NCBI GenBank assembly: GCA_035556735.1
Contig: DATMFF010000013.1
Span: forward strand, 744,001-808,000
Length of the DNA: 64,000 nt
From: CANJBX01 sp035556735
GTDB taxonomy: Bacteria; Pseudomonadota; Alphaproteobacteria; Rhizobiales; Xanthobacteraceae
Direction of reading: 5' to 3'
Made by a program: the position numbers and the translations under genes. The notes beneath the pieces were generated by a model that was not told where the DNA came from, ran no database searches, and saw only the letters and a list, made by a program, of their open reading frames with translations. The stretch's first letter is position 1. The number at the start of each line of letters is the position of its first letter. Below are positions 36,851-46,051 of this stretch, one piece after another.

Positions 36851-37037
36851 TGGGCCCTCCCAGATCGTGGATCACGCGGATATCGGCAGAAGGGCGATGC
36901 TACCTGCGCCCTCACCGCGTTGTACACGCGCGCCGGTGTCGCGGGGGTGCCGCCAAATCCGTGGGATGGACCCTTTGCGGCACCTTGGCCCGAGATCGCC
37001 GGGACGCGGCCGCCGATCCTCGTGAGGCAGCCGCCCG

Positions 37038-37238
37038 TTATTTCTTGACGCGGCCGGAGGCGTAGACGTTGCACTTGTAGGAGGCCTCGCGAGCAGCGAT
37101 GCCGTTCTTCTGCATCTGGGCCAGGCACTTGGCATAGACCTCCTGGTACGAGGCGCCGGACTTCTTGCCCCCGCTCCCCTGCGCCAGTGCCGGGCCCGCC
37201 AGCGCTGCCAGGATGCAGCCGAACACGATTGGACGCAT
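37038..37238 (-). CDS. Small secreted protein, two-Cys repeat family, copy 2
   Basis: A 66-residue protein with signal peptide (PIVFGCILAALAGPALA, cleavage before QGS) and mature YAKCLAQMQKNGIAAREASY followed by KCN. AGGAGG precedes the ATG at 37238. Paralogous to the gene at 36653, 187 bases downstream. The two probably arose by tandem duplication and would be periplasmic with one disulfide. No characterised family is recognised. Confidence 0.7.
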   Translation of the reverse strand: MRPIVFGCILAALAGPALAQGSGGKKSGASYQEVYAKCLAQMQKNGIAAREASYKCNVYASGRVKK

Positions 37239-37390
37239 GTCGTTCCTCCTGCCGACGAAGGCGGGCCCGGGCATGAGCCCCCCGCTGGTGTCGCTGGATC
37301 GCTCCGCGGCGCCGAGAGCGAGGCACCGCAGAATGCGGATCCATCAGGGAGGAAATCCAAGGCAGCACTTGAAGGCATGACCCAAACGGG

Positions 37391-38509
37391 TCATGCGGCG
37401 GGGGTGCGCGCCAGCGGAAGCAGCACGCGATTCATCAGCGCGACGAGTTCGGCCTGCCGCCGGGTGTCGGTCTTGGCGAAGACCGCCTTGAGCTGATTAC
37501 GCACGGTCTCATAGGAGACGCCGAGCGCCACGGCGGCCTCCTCCAGCGACCCGCCAGAGGCCAGCAAACCGGCAAGGCGCGCCTCCGCGGCGGTCAGGCG
37601 GAACAGCGAACGCAGCACCTCCTGCGCATGCGGGCTGTCCCGTTCGAGATCGACCAGCACGATCATCCCGTGCGCCGGCCCCAGCACCTCCTGAGCCAGG
37701 GAGGTGAGCCGCATCGGATAGGCGATGATCGGCCGCCCGGTCTTGCGCGGCAGCAGCACAGGAGGCGACGTGGTTTCGTCGTGGCGCGCCCACAAGAGCT
37801 GATGCAGCGCCCGGTCGAGCGCGGCGGTGGCGGCGCGTTCCCGCGAGAGCAGCCGGCCTCGCCGCAGTTGCAGGTCACCGCCGAAGAGTCGCTCCGCGGA
37901 GGCATTCGCGCGCACGTGCTCGCCATAGCGGCCGATCAGCACCGCGCCGGTGCCGCTGACCTCGAATGCCTCGAGCGCCGCCTCCGCGCGCGCGAAGGCG
38001 AGCACCCGCGCGAGGCCCGCGGCGCTCGCGAGGCTGGCCGACAGCTTGGCGTACGTGCGCAGCTCATGCCGGGTGAACGGCCCCTGCGCGATCGAGCCCT
38101 GCACCGACAGGCACCACAGGTCGTCCCCGCATGCGACCTTGACGCCGGCGAACCAGCGCAGGCCATGCGGGGCGAGAAACTCCTGATAATAGGCGCTGCG
38201 CGCCATTTCATCGGGGGTGGTGAAGTCGAACTCGGTGCCGACGCCGCGTGCATCGAACCCGGCCCAGGCCTTGTCACGCTCGTCGCGGCTGAACCAGCCG
38301 TCGCGCAGATAATCCTCGGTCACTTCGGCAAGCGATTCGGAATAGGGAATGTTCGGCAGGCGCGCCGTCATCGGCAGCAGCACCGCGCCATGGCTGCCTG
38401 TCACTTCCCGCACGGTCTCCATGGCGGCGGTCCAGCGCGACGGATCGACCGCCGCGTCCGTGAACGCGGTGGTGATCGCGTTGATGTCCCACGCTGCGCG
38501 CATCGCCAT
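37391..38509 (-). CDS. LuxR-type transcriptional regulator
   Basis: A 372-residue regulator with an N-terminal sensor-like region (PAS/GAF-like, about 1-290) and a C-terminal LuxR helix-turn-helix (FRLTAAEARLAGLLASGGSL, then EEAAVALGVSYETVRNQLKA). There is no receiver domain, so activity is presumably controlled by a ligand or partner. The ATG at 38509 is chosen without a strong SD; an ATG two codons on (38503) is also possible. A 6-bp inverted repeat GACCAT/ATGGTC lies just upstream at 38512-38530. It stands alone, so its targets are unknown. Confidence 0.78.
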   Translation of the reverse strand: MAMRAAWDINAITTAFTDAAVDPSRWTAAMETVREVTGSHGAVLLPMTARLPNIPYSESLAEVTEDYLRDGWFSRDERDKAWAGFDARGVGTEFDFTTPDEMARSAYYQEFLAPHGLRWFAGVKVACGDDLWCLSVQGSIAQGPFTRHELRTYAKLSASLASAAGLARVLAFARAEAALEAFEVSGTGAVLIGRYGEHVRANASAERLFGGDLQLRRGRLLSRERAATAALDRALHQLLWARHDETTSPPVLLPRKTGRPIIAYPMRLTSLAQEVLGPAHGMIVLVDLERDSPHAQEVLRSLFRLTAAEARLAGLLASGGSLEEAAVALGVSYETVRNQLKAVFAKTDTRRQAELVALMNRVLLPLARTPAA

Positions 38510-38598
38510 CCGACCATCCGAAGAATGGTCATGGTAGGTGGATCGCCCTGGAGTTGTACATACCCAAGGATTGCCGCGCGCGCGCTTTGGTCCCTGCG

Positions 38599-39309
38599 TT
38601 ACGGCGCGGGACGAGGGCATCCGGCCTGGCGCTCGACCAGCGCCAGGTCCTGGCGCACGGACGTGCCCGGCTTGAGTCGCCCCACCTGGGCCGCTGCGGC
38701 GCAGGCGCCGGCATTGTCGCCGGTTTCCAGCCGCGCCAGCGCAAGGTTGGACCAGGCGGTCTCGAACGTCGGGGCATCCTTCACGGCCTGTTCGAGCAGA
38801 GGCAGGGCCTCGCCGGCGCGCCGCAGCTTGAGCAGCAGCCGTGCATAGTCGGCGTTCAGGGTGGGCGCAGGCCGCGGCAGGCGCCTCGCGATCAGGAACA
38901 GTTCCTCCGCGTAGGCGGAATCCTTGAAGCGCACGTCCGCGAGCGCCGCGAACGCGTGATAGGTCGCGCTGCCCTGCGGGTCGAGCAGATAGGCCTGGTT
39001 GAAGCGATGACCGGCTGTGATGAAGTCGCCCGCCTGCAACGCCGCCCAGCCGCGGCGCAGCGCCTGCTCGGCCCCCTGCTCCCTGGTCAGCCCCGATGCC
39101 AGCACCTGCGTCACCAGCGCGGCGTCGGCCTCACGCATCGCGGGCGACGTGTCGGCGAAGCCGTGGAACGGCTGCTCGTTGGCGGGTGCGCTGTAGGTCT
39201 TGCGGGTGACGCACACGCCCTGCGCGACGTCGACGCATTGCGCGTTCGCCGTCCCGGCGGCAAGGCACAGCGCGAGCGCGATCCAAGTGGAGCGCAGGAC
39301 AAGTGTCAT
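38599..39309 (-). CDS. Secreted TPR protein of unknown function
   Basis: A 236-residue protein with a signal peptide (TLVLRSTWIALALCLAAGTA, cleavage near ANA-Q) and about four helical tetratricopeptide-like repeats (YHAFAALADVRFKDSAYAEE; AWSNLALARLETGDNAGACA). It would be periplasmic and bind peptides or proteins. Its ATG overlaps the rarA stop by 4 bases, so it is translated from the degP-rarA transcript. Six Cys lie in the N-terminal and C-terminal parts. No named family is recognised. Confidence 0.75.
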   Translation of the reverse strand: MTLVLRSTWIALALCLAAGTANAQCVDVAQGVCVTRKTYSAPANEQPFHGFADTSPAMREADAALVTQVLASGLTREQGAEQALRRGWAALQAGDFITAGHRFNQAYLLDPQGSATYHAFAALADVRFKDSAYAEELFLIARRLPRPAPTLNADYARLLLKLRRAGEALPLLEQAVKDAPTFETAWSNLALARLETGDNAGACAAAAQVGRLKPGTSVRQDLALVERQAGCPRPAP

Positions 39310-40661
39310 GTGCGTCCGCGCTCGCGCCGCAGTTTGGCCCAGTATTCGAGGCGCTTCCTGATCTCGCGTTCGAACCCGCGTTCGGGCGGATCGTAGAACT
39401 GCCTGCGGCCGAGCGCCTCCGGGAAGTAGTCCTGGCCCGAGAACGCATCCTCGGCATCGTGGTCGTACTGATAGCCGGAGCCGTAGCCCTCCTCCTGCAT
39501 GAGGCGCGTCGGCGCATTGAGGATGTGCTTGGGCGGCAGCAGCGAGCCGCCCTCCTTGGCGACGCGCTTGGCGGCGCCGAAGGCGGCGTATGCCGCGTTC
39601 GACTTGGGCGCGGTGGCGACGTAGATCACCGCCTGCGCGAGCGCGAGCTCGCCCTCGGGAGAGCCGAGGAAATCGTAGGCGTCCTTCGCCGCCGTGGTGA
39701 TCACCAGCGCCTGCGGATCGGCGAGGCCGATGTCCTCCACAGCCATGCGCACGATGCGGCGCGCGAGATAGAGCGGGTCCTCGCCCGCATCGAGCATGCG
39801 CGCGAGATAGTAGAGCGCGGCGTCCGGATCGGAGCCGCGCACGGACTTGTGCAGCGCCGAGATCAGGTTGTAGTGGCCGTCCTGCGACTTGTCGTAGATC
39901 GGCGCGCGCCGCTGCACGATCTCCTGCAGCGTGGCCACGTCGAAGACCTCATCCGGCCGCGCGGCGCGCCAGACTTCCTCGGCGAGCGTGAGCGAGGCGC
40001 GCCCGTCGCCGTCGGCCATGCGGATGAGGGAGGCGCGCGCATCCGCGTCGAGCGGCAGCTTGCGCCCCTCGATCTCCTCCGCCCGCGTCAGGAGCTTGTC
40101 GATCGCGGCGGCGTCGAGCGGCTTGAACACGAGCACGCGCGCGCGGGAGAGCAGCGCCGCGTTGAGCTCGAACGAGGGGTTCTCGGTGGTGGCGCCGACG
40201 AGCACGATGGTGCCGTCCTCCATAACCGGGAGGAAGGAGTCCTGCTGGGCGCGGTTGAAGCGGTGCACCTCGTCGACGAACAGCAGCGTGCCCTTGCCCA
40301 TCTCGCGCCGGTCGCGCGCAGCGTCGAACACCTTCTTGAGGTCCGACACGCCCGAGAACACCGCCGAGATCTGCTCGAACTGCAGGTCGGTGGCGTCGGC
40401 GAGGAGGCGCGCCACGGTAGTCTTGCCCGTGCCGGGCGGGCCCCAGAAGACCAGCGATCCGAGCGAGCGCGTCTCCAGCATGCGCGTGAGCACGCCGTCC
40501 GGACCGAGCAGGTGATCCTGGCCGACGACCTCGTCGAGGCGCTGCGGGCGCAGCCGGTCCGCGAGCGGGCGCGGCGCCTCGCGCTCGAGCCCGGCCGCCG
40601 CGAACAGGCTGCGGCCTTCGCCCTCTCCGCGCTGCCTGCCCCCCTTTGGTCGCGAGGTCAT
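39306..40661 (-). CDS. rarA: Replication-associated recombination protein A (RarA/MgsA AAA+ ATPase)
   Basis: A 451-residue AAA+ ATPase of the RarA/MgsA/WRNIP1 family, which acts at stalled replication forks. Walker A GPPGTGKT (74-81), Walker B LLFVDEVHRFN, and sensor-1 ATTENPSFELN are clear. The C-terminal part carries RAPIYDKSQDGHYNLISALH and ARMLDAGEDPLYLARRIVRM, typical of the tetramerisation domain. The ATG at 40661 overlaps the degP stop by 4 bases. Confidence 0.93.
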   Translation of the reverse strand: MTSRPKGGRQRGEGEGRSLFAAAGLEREAPRPLADRLRPQRLDEVVGQDHLLGPDGVLTRMLETRSLGSLVFWGPPGTGKTTVARLLADATDLQFEQISAVFSGVSDLKKVFDAARDRREMGKGTLLFVDEVHRFNRAQQDSFLPVMEDGTIVLVGATTENPSFELNAALLSRARVLVFKPLDAAAIDKLLTRAEEIEGRKLPLDADARASLIRMADGDGRASLTLAEEVWRAARPDEVFDVATLQEIVQRRAPIYDKSQDGHYNLISALHKSVRGSDPDAALYYLARMLDAGEDPLYLARRIVRMAVEDIGLADPQALVITTAAKDAYDFLGSPEGELALAQAVIYVATAPKSNAAYAAFGAAKRVAKEGGSLLPPKHILNAPTRLMQEEGYGSGYQYDHDAEDAFSGQDYFPEALGRRQFYDPPERGFEREIRKRLEYWAKLRRERGRT

Positions 40662-42058
40662 CCGCTGAACGTGACGGACATCTGCCGTCCGCCGCGCTGA
40701 ATGGTGATGCGCCAGGCGCGCGAGGGCTCGCGCGTCACGCGCTCGAGATCGCGCGTGCGCGCGATGTCGGTGTTGTTGACGCTGACGACGATGTCGCCCT
40801 TCTGAAACCCGAGGCTCTGAGCGATCGAGCCGTCGCCGATCCCCGTGATCGCGACGCCGGTGCTGGAGAAATCGAGGCGCAGCTCCTCGGCCAGCGCGGG
40901 CGACAGGTTGGCGACGGTCGCGCCCTGGAACGGCGAGCGCGCGCTGATCTTCACCTCGTCGCGCGGCGTCTCGGGCGCGGCCTGAAGGTTGACCGAAAGC
41001 TTGAGCTCCTTGCCATTGCGCAGCACCATGACCTGCGCGTGGCCGCCGAGCGGCTTGGTTCCGAAGCGATAGTCGAAGGCGTTGGGGTCGTCCACCGCCT
41101 GCCCGTCGATCGACACGATGACGTCGCCGGTGCGCACGCCCGCGCGCGCCGCCGGGCTGCCCGGGATCACGTTGGCGACGAGCGCGCCGGCCGGCCGCTT
41201 GAGCCCGAGGCCGTCGGCGATCTCGGCGGTGATCGCCTGCAGCTTGGCGCCGAGCCACGGCCGCCGCACCACGCCGCCGCCACCCTTGGCCGAGGCGATC
41301 ACGACACGCACCATGTTGGCGGGAATCGCGAAGCCGATGCCCTGCGACCCGCCCGAGCGCGAGAAGATCGCGGTGTTGATGCCGATCAGGCGCCCGGTGA
41401 GATCGACGAGCGCGCCGCCCGAGTTGCCGGGATTGATCGCGGCGTCGGTCTGAATGAAGAACTGATAGTCGGTGATGCCGACTTGCGTGCGCGCCACCGC
41501 GGAGACGATGCCGTGGGTCACCGTCTGGCCGACGCCGAACGGGTTGCCGATGGCGAGCACGACATCGCCGACCTCGGTGGCGTCGGAATCGCCGAGCTCG
41601 ACCGCCGAGAAGCGCTCGCGCGCATCCATCAGGCGCAGCACGGCGAGGTCGGAGCGCGGGTCCTTGAGCACGACCTCGGCCTCGAACTCGCGCTTGTCCG
41701 CGAGCGACACCTTGATCTGGTCGGCGCCATCGATGACGTGGTTGTTGGTGACGACGAGACCGCCGGAGTCGACGATCACGCCCGAGCCGAGCGAGCGCTG
41801 CATCTGCTCGCGCGGGCCGGCCGGCCCGCCGAAGAAACGGCGGAACAGCGGGTCCTCGAACAGCGGGTTGCGCACGGCCACCGCCTTGGCGGCGTAGACG
41901 TTGACCACCGAGGGCGCGACCCGCTTGACCGCCGGCGCATAGGACAGGCGCAGCTGCTCGGGCGTCGGGATCACCCGCTCCTGGGCCGCGGCGGGCGCGG
42001 CGAGGATGACGGCGGCAAGCCCGGCGGCGGCGAGTTGAAGCGGGCGCGGAACTCTCAT
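40658..42058 (-). CDS. degP: Periplasmic serine protease, DegP/HtrA family
   Basis: A 466-residue secreted protease-chaperone for misfolded envelope proteins. It has a signal peptide (LAAAGLAAVILAAPAAA) and a trypsin-like domain with catalytic His107 (TNNHVI), Asp137 (SDLAV) and Ser213 (GNSGG). Two PDZ domains (about 275-365 and 385-460) follow. No transmembrane anchor is seen, so it is soluble. It heads an operon with rarA and the TPR protein. A candidate promoter lies at 42155-42183. Confidence 0.93.
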   Translation of the reverse strand: MRVPRPLQLAAAGLAAVILAAPAAAQERVIPTPEQLRLSYAPAVKRVAPSVVNVYAAKAVAVRNPLFEDPLFRRFFGGPAGPREQMQRSLGSGVIVDSGGLVVTNNHVIDGADQIKVSLADKREFEAEVVLKDPRSDLAVLRLMDARERFSAVELGDSDATEVGDVVLAIGNPFGVGQTVTHGIVSAVARTQVGITDYQFFIQTDAAINPGNSGGALVDLTGRLIGINTAIFSRSGGSQGIGFAIPANMVRVVIASAKGGGGVVRRPWLGAKLQAITAEIADGLGLKRPAGALVANVIPGSPAARAGVRTGDVIVSIDGQAVDDPNAFDYRFGTKPLGGHAQVMVLRNGKELKLSVNLQAAPETPRDEVKISARSPFQGATVANLSPALAEELRLDFSSTGVAITGIGDGSIAQSLGFQKGDIVVSVNNTDIARTRDLERVTREPSRAWRITIQRGGRQMSVTFSG

Positions 42059-42154
42059 GCGTGATCTCCGGCCGGCGCGCCAGGGCGCGCCGGGATGGTC
42101 GGCACGAGCGGCGAAGCGTCAGCCGATTCGCCGGATCATGCGCAGGATCACGCG

Positions 42155-42183
42155 GTTATAAGGGCGGCGGGCCGTGATTTGAA
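42155..42183 (-). promoter_or_regulatory. Candidate sigma70 promoter for degP
   Basis: On the minus strand, TTCAAA, a 17-base spacer and TATAAC precede the degP ATG by about 97 bases. The -35 matches four of six positions, the -10 five of six. It fits position and direction but the spacer is very GC-rich. Confidence 0.4.
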
Positions 42184-42305
42184 GCAGTGCCTGGCACAAC
42201 AGTCCGCCAGGAGCCGCCCTGGCGGCCATCGGGAGATCAGTGCTCCCGCACCCGGACGCGGGGCGACGCCACCAATCGCAATCGTCCCGCCTCGAAAGAA
42301 GCAGC

Positions 42306-43145
42306 CTATTCCTGCGGCGGGACCGTGCGCAGCCAGGCCACGATCGCGGTGAGGTCGTCCGGGGTCATGCGCGCGTAGTAGGGATAGCCCATCGGTGGCT
42401 TGAGCTTCGTGCCGTCACGGCGCACGCCCTTGGTGATGGCGGTCTTGATCTCGTCATCGCTCCAGGCGCCGAGGCCCTTTTCCTTGTGCGAGGTGATGTT
42501 GCGCGCGACCGAAACGCCCCACGGCCCCTTGAACTCCGTGCCGCCCTTGCCGAGGCTCTTGGCGAAATCGGAATGTCCCTTCACCTGCGGGGTATGGCAC
42601 TCCATGCAGTGCGCGGCGGTGGCGAGATAGAAGCCGCGCTTGACCGTGTTGGACATGTCGCCCTCGGCCATCGGCTTCTCGCCGCCCGGGAAAACCTGGC
42701 GCTCGAACGCGGCCTTGTAGATCGGCGGCGCCACCTGATGCTTCACCGGCTTGACGCTGCGCAGATACGCGACGATGGCGTCGAGATCGCGATCGGTGAG
42801 GATCTCGTAGAAGCCGGTCGGCATGATCGGCGCGAGCTTGCTGCCGTCCGGACGCACGCCCTTGCGCAGCGCCTGCTTGATCTGCGCGTCGGTCCACTTG
42901 CCGATGCCGGTCTCTTGATCGGGCGTGATGTTGGCGCCGCGCACCGTGAACGGAGGCTCGTCGAAGACCTGCGGTCCGCCGGACAGGGCGCGGCTGAAGT
43001 CCGGCCCGTTCTGCGTCATCGGCGTATGGCAGTTGTGGCAGGTCATCACCGTGTTCACGAGATAGGCGCCGCGCTCGATCGGGCTCTGCGCGAACGCCGG
43101 CGCCGCCGTGAGCACAAGACACGCGTATGCAAGCCGCCGAAACAT
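42306..43145 (-). CDS. Dihaem cytochrome c
   Basis: A 279-residue periplasmic protein with a signal peptide (LAYACLVLTAAPAFA) and two covalent haem sites, CHNCH (36-40) and CMECH (180-184). Each lies in a cytochrome c domain of about 100 residues, with Met ligand candidates in PIMPTGFY and PPMGYPYYARM. The two halves are clear internal duplicates (compare ARNIT/ANITPD, GVRPDGSKL/GVRRDGTKL). It probably carries electrons between a periplasmic dehydrogenase and an oxidase. An operator-like palindrome lies 156 bases upstream. Confidence 0.88.
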   Translation of the reverse strand: MFRRLAYACLVLTAAPAFAQSPIERGAYLVNTVMTCHNCHTPMTQNGPDFSRALSGGPQVFDEPPFTVRGANITPDQETGIGKWTDAQIKQALRKGVRPDGSKLAPIMPTGFYEILTDRDLDAIVAYLRSVKPVKHQVAPPIYKAAFERQVFPGGEKPMAEGDMSNTVKRGFYLATAAHCMECHTPQVKGHSDFAKSLGKGGTEFKGPWGVSVARNITSHKEKGLGAWSDDEIKTAITKGVRRDGTKLKPPMGYPYYARMTPDDLTAIVAWLRTVPPQE

Positions 43146-43300
43146 CTGATCCCCCCTGCCCCCTGATGGCCGCGCGATTCGCGCGTCGCCCCTGGCCCTG
43201 CCTAGCCGATGGCCGCGCGGAAAGCGACGGCCGGCACGCGTACCACGCGCGTGATGACAGACGTGATACGCGCCGCCCCAACTCCCCGCGTGCGACCCAC

Positions 43301-43328
43301 GGAAACTACTATCGTATTATTAGTTTCC
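43301..43328. promoter_or_regulatory. Operator-like palindrome GGAAACTA-N12-TAGTTTCC
   Basis: Perfect 8-base arms around an AT-rich 12-base centre in an otherwise GC-rich intergenic region (43146-43452). The AT core contains -10-like hexamers on both strands (TATTAT on plus; TACGAT on minus). Arm length and symmetry resemble TetR-family operators, and it is placed 156 bases upstream of the dihaem cytochrome gene. The remainder of the region holds the rplQ terminator and nothing else I can identify. Confidence 0.55.
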
Positions 43329-43390
43329 GGTCAAGACGAGGCTGGGTTGACAGCAGCAGGCATCGTCGATCGGGCCGCAAGCACATGCCG

Positions 43391-43422
43391 AAAACGAGAA
43401 GAGGGGCCATCAGGCCCCTCTT
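43391..43422 (-). terminator. Intrinsic terminator of the ribosomal operon (after rplQ)
   Basis: AAGAGGGGCC/GGCCCCTCTT form a perfect 10-bp stem with a 4-base loop, 31 bases after the rplQ stop. On the minus strand it is followed by CTCGTTTTCGG. This marks the end of the long translation operon. Confidence 0.85.
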
Positions 43423-43452
43423 GCGAAACTCACCGCTGCCGGCGCCGGCGAT

Positions 43453-43881
43453 CTACGCGGCCGGCTGCGCCTCGGTCTCCGACTTGGCCTGCACCGGGCC
43501 GGAGTCGAGACCCTTGGCGTCGACGTCGCGGTCGACGAACTCGATCACCGCCTGCGGGGCGGAGTCGCCGTAGCGGAAGCCGGCCTTGAGCACGCGGGTG
43601 TAGCCGCCGTTGCGGTCCTTGTAGCGCGGGCCGATCACGTCGAAGAGCTTCTTGACGATGGCGACGTCGCGGATCTGCGCAATCGCCTGGCGGCGCGCAT
43701 GCAGGTCGCCGCGCTTGCCGAGGGTGACCAGCTTCTCGACGATCGGACGCAGGTCCTTCGCCTTCGGCAGCGTGGTCGCGATCTGCTCATGCTTGATGAG
43801 CGCCGCCGCCATGTTGGCGAACATGGCGCGGCGGTGCTCCGCCGTGCGGTTGAACTTCCGATGAGCGCTGCCGTGACGCAT
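43453..43881 (-). CDS. rplQ: Ribosomal protein L17 (bL17)
   Basis: A 142-residue large-subunit protein at the exit-tunnel side of the ribosome. MRHGSAHRKFNRTAEHRRAM opening, ANMAAALIKHEQIATTLPKA and GGYTRVLKAGFRYGDSAP are diagnostic. A short acidic Ala/Glu tail follows the core, common in alphaproteobacteria. It is the last gene of the operon, 59 bases after rpoA, and a terminator follows. Confidence 0.96.
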   Translation of the reverse strand: MRHGSAHRKFNRTAEHRRAMFANMAAALIKHEQIATTLPKAKDLRPIVEKLVTLGKRGDLHARRQAIAQIRDVAIVKKLFDVIGPRYKDRNGGYTRVLKAGFRYGDSAPQAVIEFVDRDVDAKGLDSGPVQAKSETEAQPAA

Positions 43882-43940
43882 GACGCAGTTCCTTCAATGA
43901 GCGATGGCCGGGACATGCCCGGCCACGACCGTTCCTGGTC

Positions 43941-44963
43941 TTAGTAGTGTTCTTCGAAGCGCTTGGCCAGTTCTTCGATGTTCTCGGGCGGCCAGCCCGG
44001 CACTTCCATGCCGAGGTGCAGCCCCATCTGCGCCAGCACTTCCTTGATCTCGTTGAGCGACTTGCGGCCGAAGTTCGGCGTGCGCAGCATCTCGGCTTCG
44101 CTCTTCTGAACGAGGTCGCCGATGTAGACGATGTTGTCGTTCTTGAGACAGTTGGCCGAACGCACCGACAGCTCGAGCTCGTCGACCTTCTTGAGGAAGG
44201 CCGGGTTGAACGCGAGGTCCGGGATCGCCTCGGCCGCGCCGACTTCCTTGCGCGGCTCCTCGAAATTGACGAACACGTTGAGCTGGTCCTGCAGGATGCG
44301 CGCGGCAAAGGCGAGCGCGTCCTCGGGACCGACGGCGCCGTTGGTCTCGATCTGCATGGTCAGCTTGTCGTAGTCGAGAATCTGGCCCTCGCGGGTGTTC
44401 TCGACGCGGTAGGAGACCTTGCGCACCGGCGAGTACAGGCTGTCCACCGGGATGAGGCCGATCGGCGCGTCCTCGGGCCGGTTGCGCTCGGCAGGCACGT
44501 AGCCCTTGCCGGTGTTGACCGTGAACTCCATGCGGATCTCGGCGCCCTCGTCGAGATGGCAGATCACGAGCTCCGGATTGAGCACCACGACGTCGCCGAC
44601 GGTCTGGATGTCGCCGGCGGTGACCACCGCCGGGCCCTGCTTCTTGACCACCATGCGCTTGGGGCCTTCGCCCTGCATCTTGATGGCGATGTCCTTGATG
44701 TTGAGGACGATGTCGGTCACGTCCTCGCGCACGCCGGCGATCGAGGAGAACTCGTGCAGCACGCCGTCGATGTGCACCGACTGCACCGCCGCGCCTTGCA
44801 GCGAGGAGAGCAGAATGCGCCGCAGCGCATTGCCGAGAGTAAGACCAAAGCCGCGTTCGAGCGGCTCGGCCACGACGGTCGCAATTCGCTTGGGATCGCC
44901 GCCAGGCTGCACCTGCAGCTTGTTCGGCCTGATCAATTCCTGCCAATTTTTCTGAATCGTCAC
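43941..44963 (-). CDS. rpoA: RNA polymerase alpha subunit
   Basis: A 340-residue subunit. The N-terminal domain (about 1-235; ERGFGLTLGNALRRILLSSL) dimerises to nucleate polymerase assembly. The C-terminal domain (about 250-325; LKNDNIVYIGDLVQKSEAEM, then NFGRKSLNEIKEVL) contacts UP elements and activators. Full length, and placed between rpsK and rplQ as in other alphaproteobacteria. Confidence 0.97.
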   Translation of the reverse strand: MTIQKNWQELIRPNKLQVQPGGDPKRIATVVAEPLERGFGLTLGNALRRILLSSLQGAAVQSVHIDGVLHEFSSIAGVREDVTDIVLNIKDIAIKMQGEGPKRMVVKKQGPAVVTAGDIQTVGDVVVLNPELVICHLDEGAEIRMEFTVNTGKGYVPAERNRPEDAPIGLIPVDSLYSPVRKVSYRVENTREGQILDYDKLTMQIETNGAVGPEDALAFAARILQDQLNVFVNFEEPRKEVGAAEAIPDLAFNPAFLKKVDELELSVRSANCLKNDNIVYIGDLVQKSEAEMLRTPNFGRKSLNEIKEVLAQMGLHLGMEVPGWPPENIEELAKRFEEHY

Positions 44964-45076
44964 TTGTTCACCTATCGCGCTGAGCAGTGTGCCGGCCCAC
45001 GCATCCCGCGCCGCATCCGCGGGACATCAGCTGCGGCGGCGGCGAATACAAACTCGCGCGCCGGACCAAATAACTC

Positions 45077-45466
45077 TTAAACGCGCCGACGCTTGCGCGG
45101 ACGGCAGCCGTTGTGCGGGATCGGCGTGACGTCGCGGATCGACGTGATCATGAAGCCCGCCGCCTGCAGCGCCCGCAGCGCCGACTCGCGGCCCGAGCCG
45201 GGTCCCGCGACCTCGACCTCGAGCGTGCGCACGCCGTGCTCCTGCGCCTTGCGGGCGGCGTCCTCGCCGGCGACCTGCGCGGCATACGGCGTCGACTTGC
45301 GCGAGCCTTTGAAGCCCATCGTGCCGGCGGACGACCACGCGATCGTGTTGCCTTGCGCGTCGGTGATGGTGATCATCGTGTTGTTGAACGTCGCGTTGAC
45401 GTGCGCGACTCCCGACGCGATGTTCTTCTTCTCACGGCGACGGACGCGGACGGCTTCTTTGCCCAT
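45077..45466 (-). CDS. rpsK: Ribosomal protein S11 (uS11)
   Basis: A 129-residue small-subunit platform protein. ASGVAHVNATFNNTMITITD, GPGSGRESALRALQAAGF and the basic end HNGCRPRKRRRV identify it. The ATG at 45466 is chosen because the family starts near EAVRVRRREKK; an upstream in-frame ATG adds an unconserved leader. It lies 58 bases after rpsM. Confidence 0.96.
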   Translation of the reverse strand: MGKEAVRVRRREKKNIASGVAHVNATFNNTMITITDAQGNTIAWSSAGTMGFKGSRKSTPYAAQVAGEDAARKAQEHGVRTLEVEVAGPGSGRESALRALQAAGFMITSIRDVTPIPHNGCRPRKRRRV

Positions 45467-45524
45467 TTTCAATCCTCTCGGTGCCGGCCCTGCCCGGCGC
45501 CACATCAAACTCGTTTAGGCGCGA

Positions 45525-45893
<369 letters not shown>

Positions 45894-46051
45894 AGTCGCT
45901 ACTCCTCATCCCGGCGGGGCCGCCGGGTCGCCGTTCTCAGCTTGTTCCAAAGGATAAACGCATACACGACGCTCCAGCCCACCTCGTGGCGCCGGGCATC
46001 GCTGAAATCTCCTGTTGGGTGCCGGGTATGTACGAGTTCCGGCACCTATCG

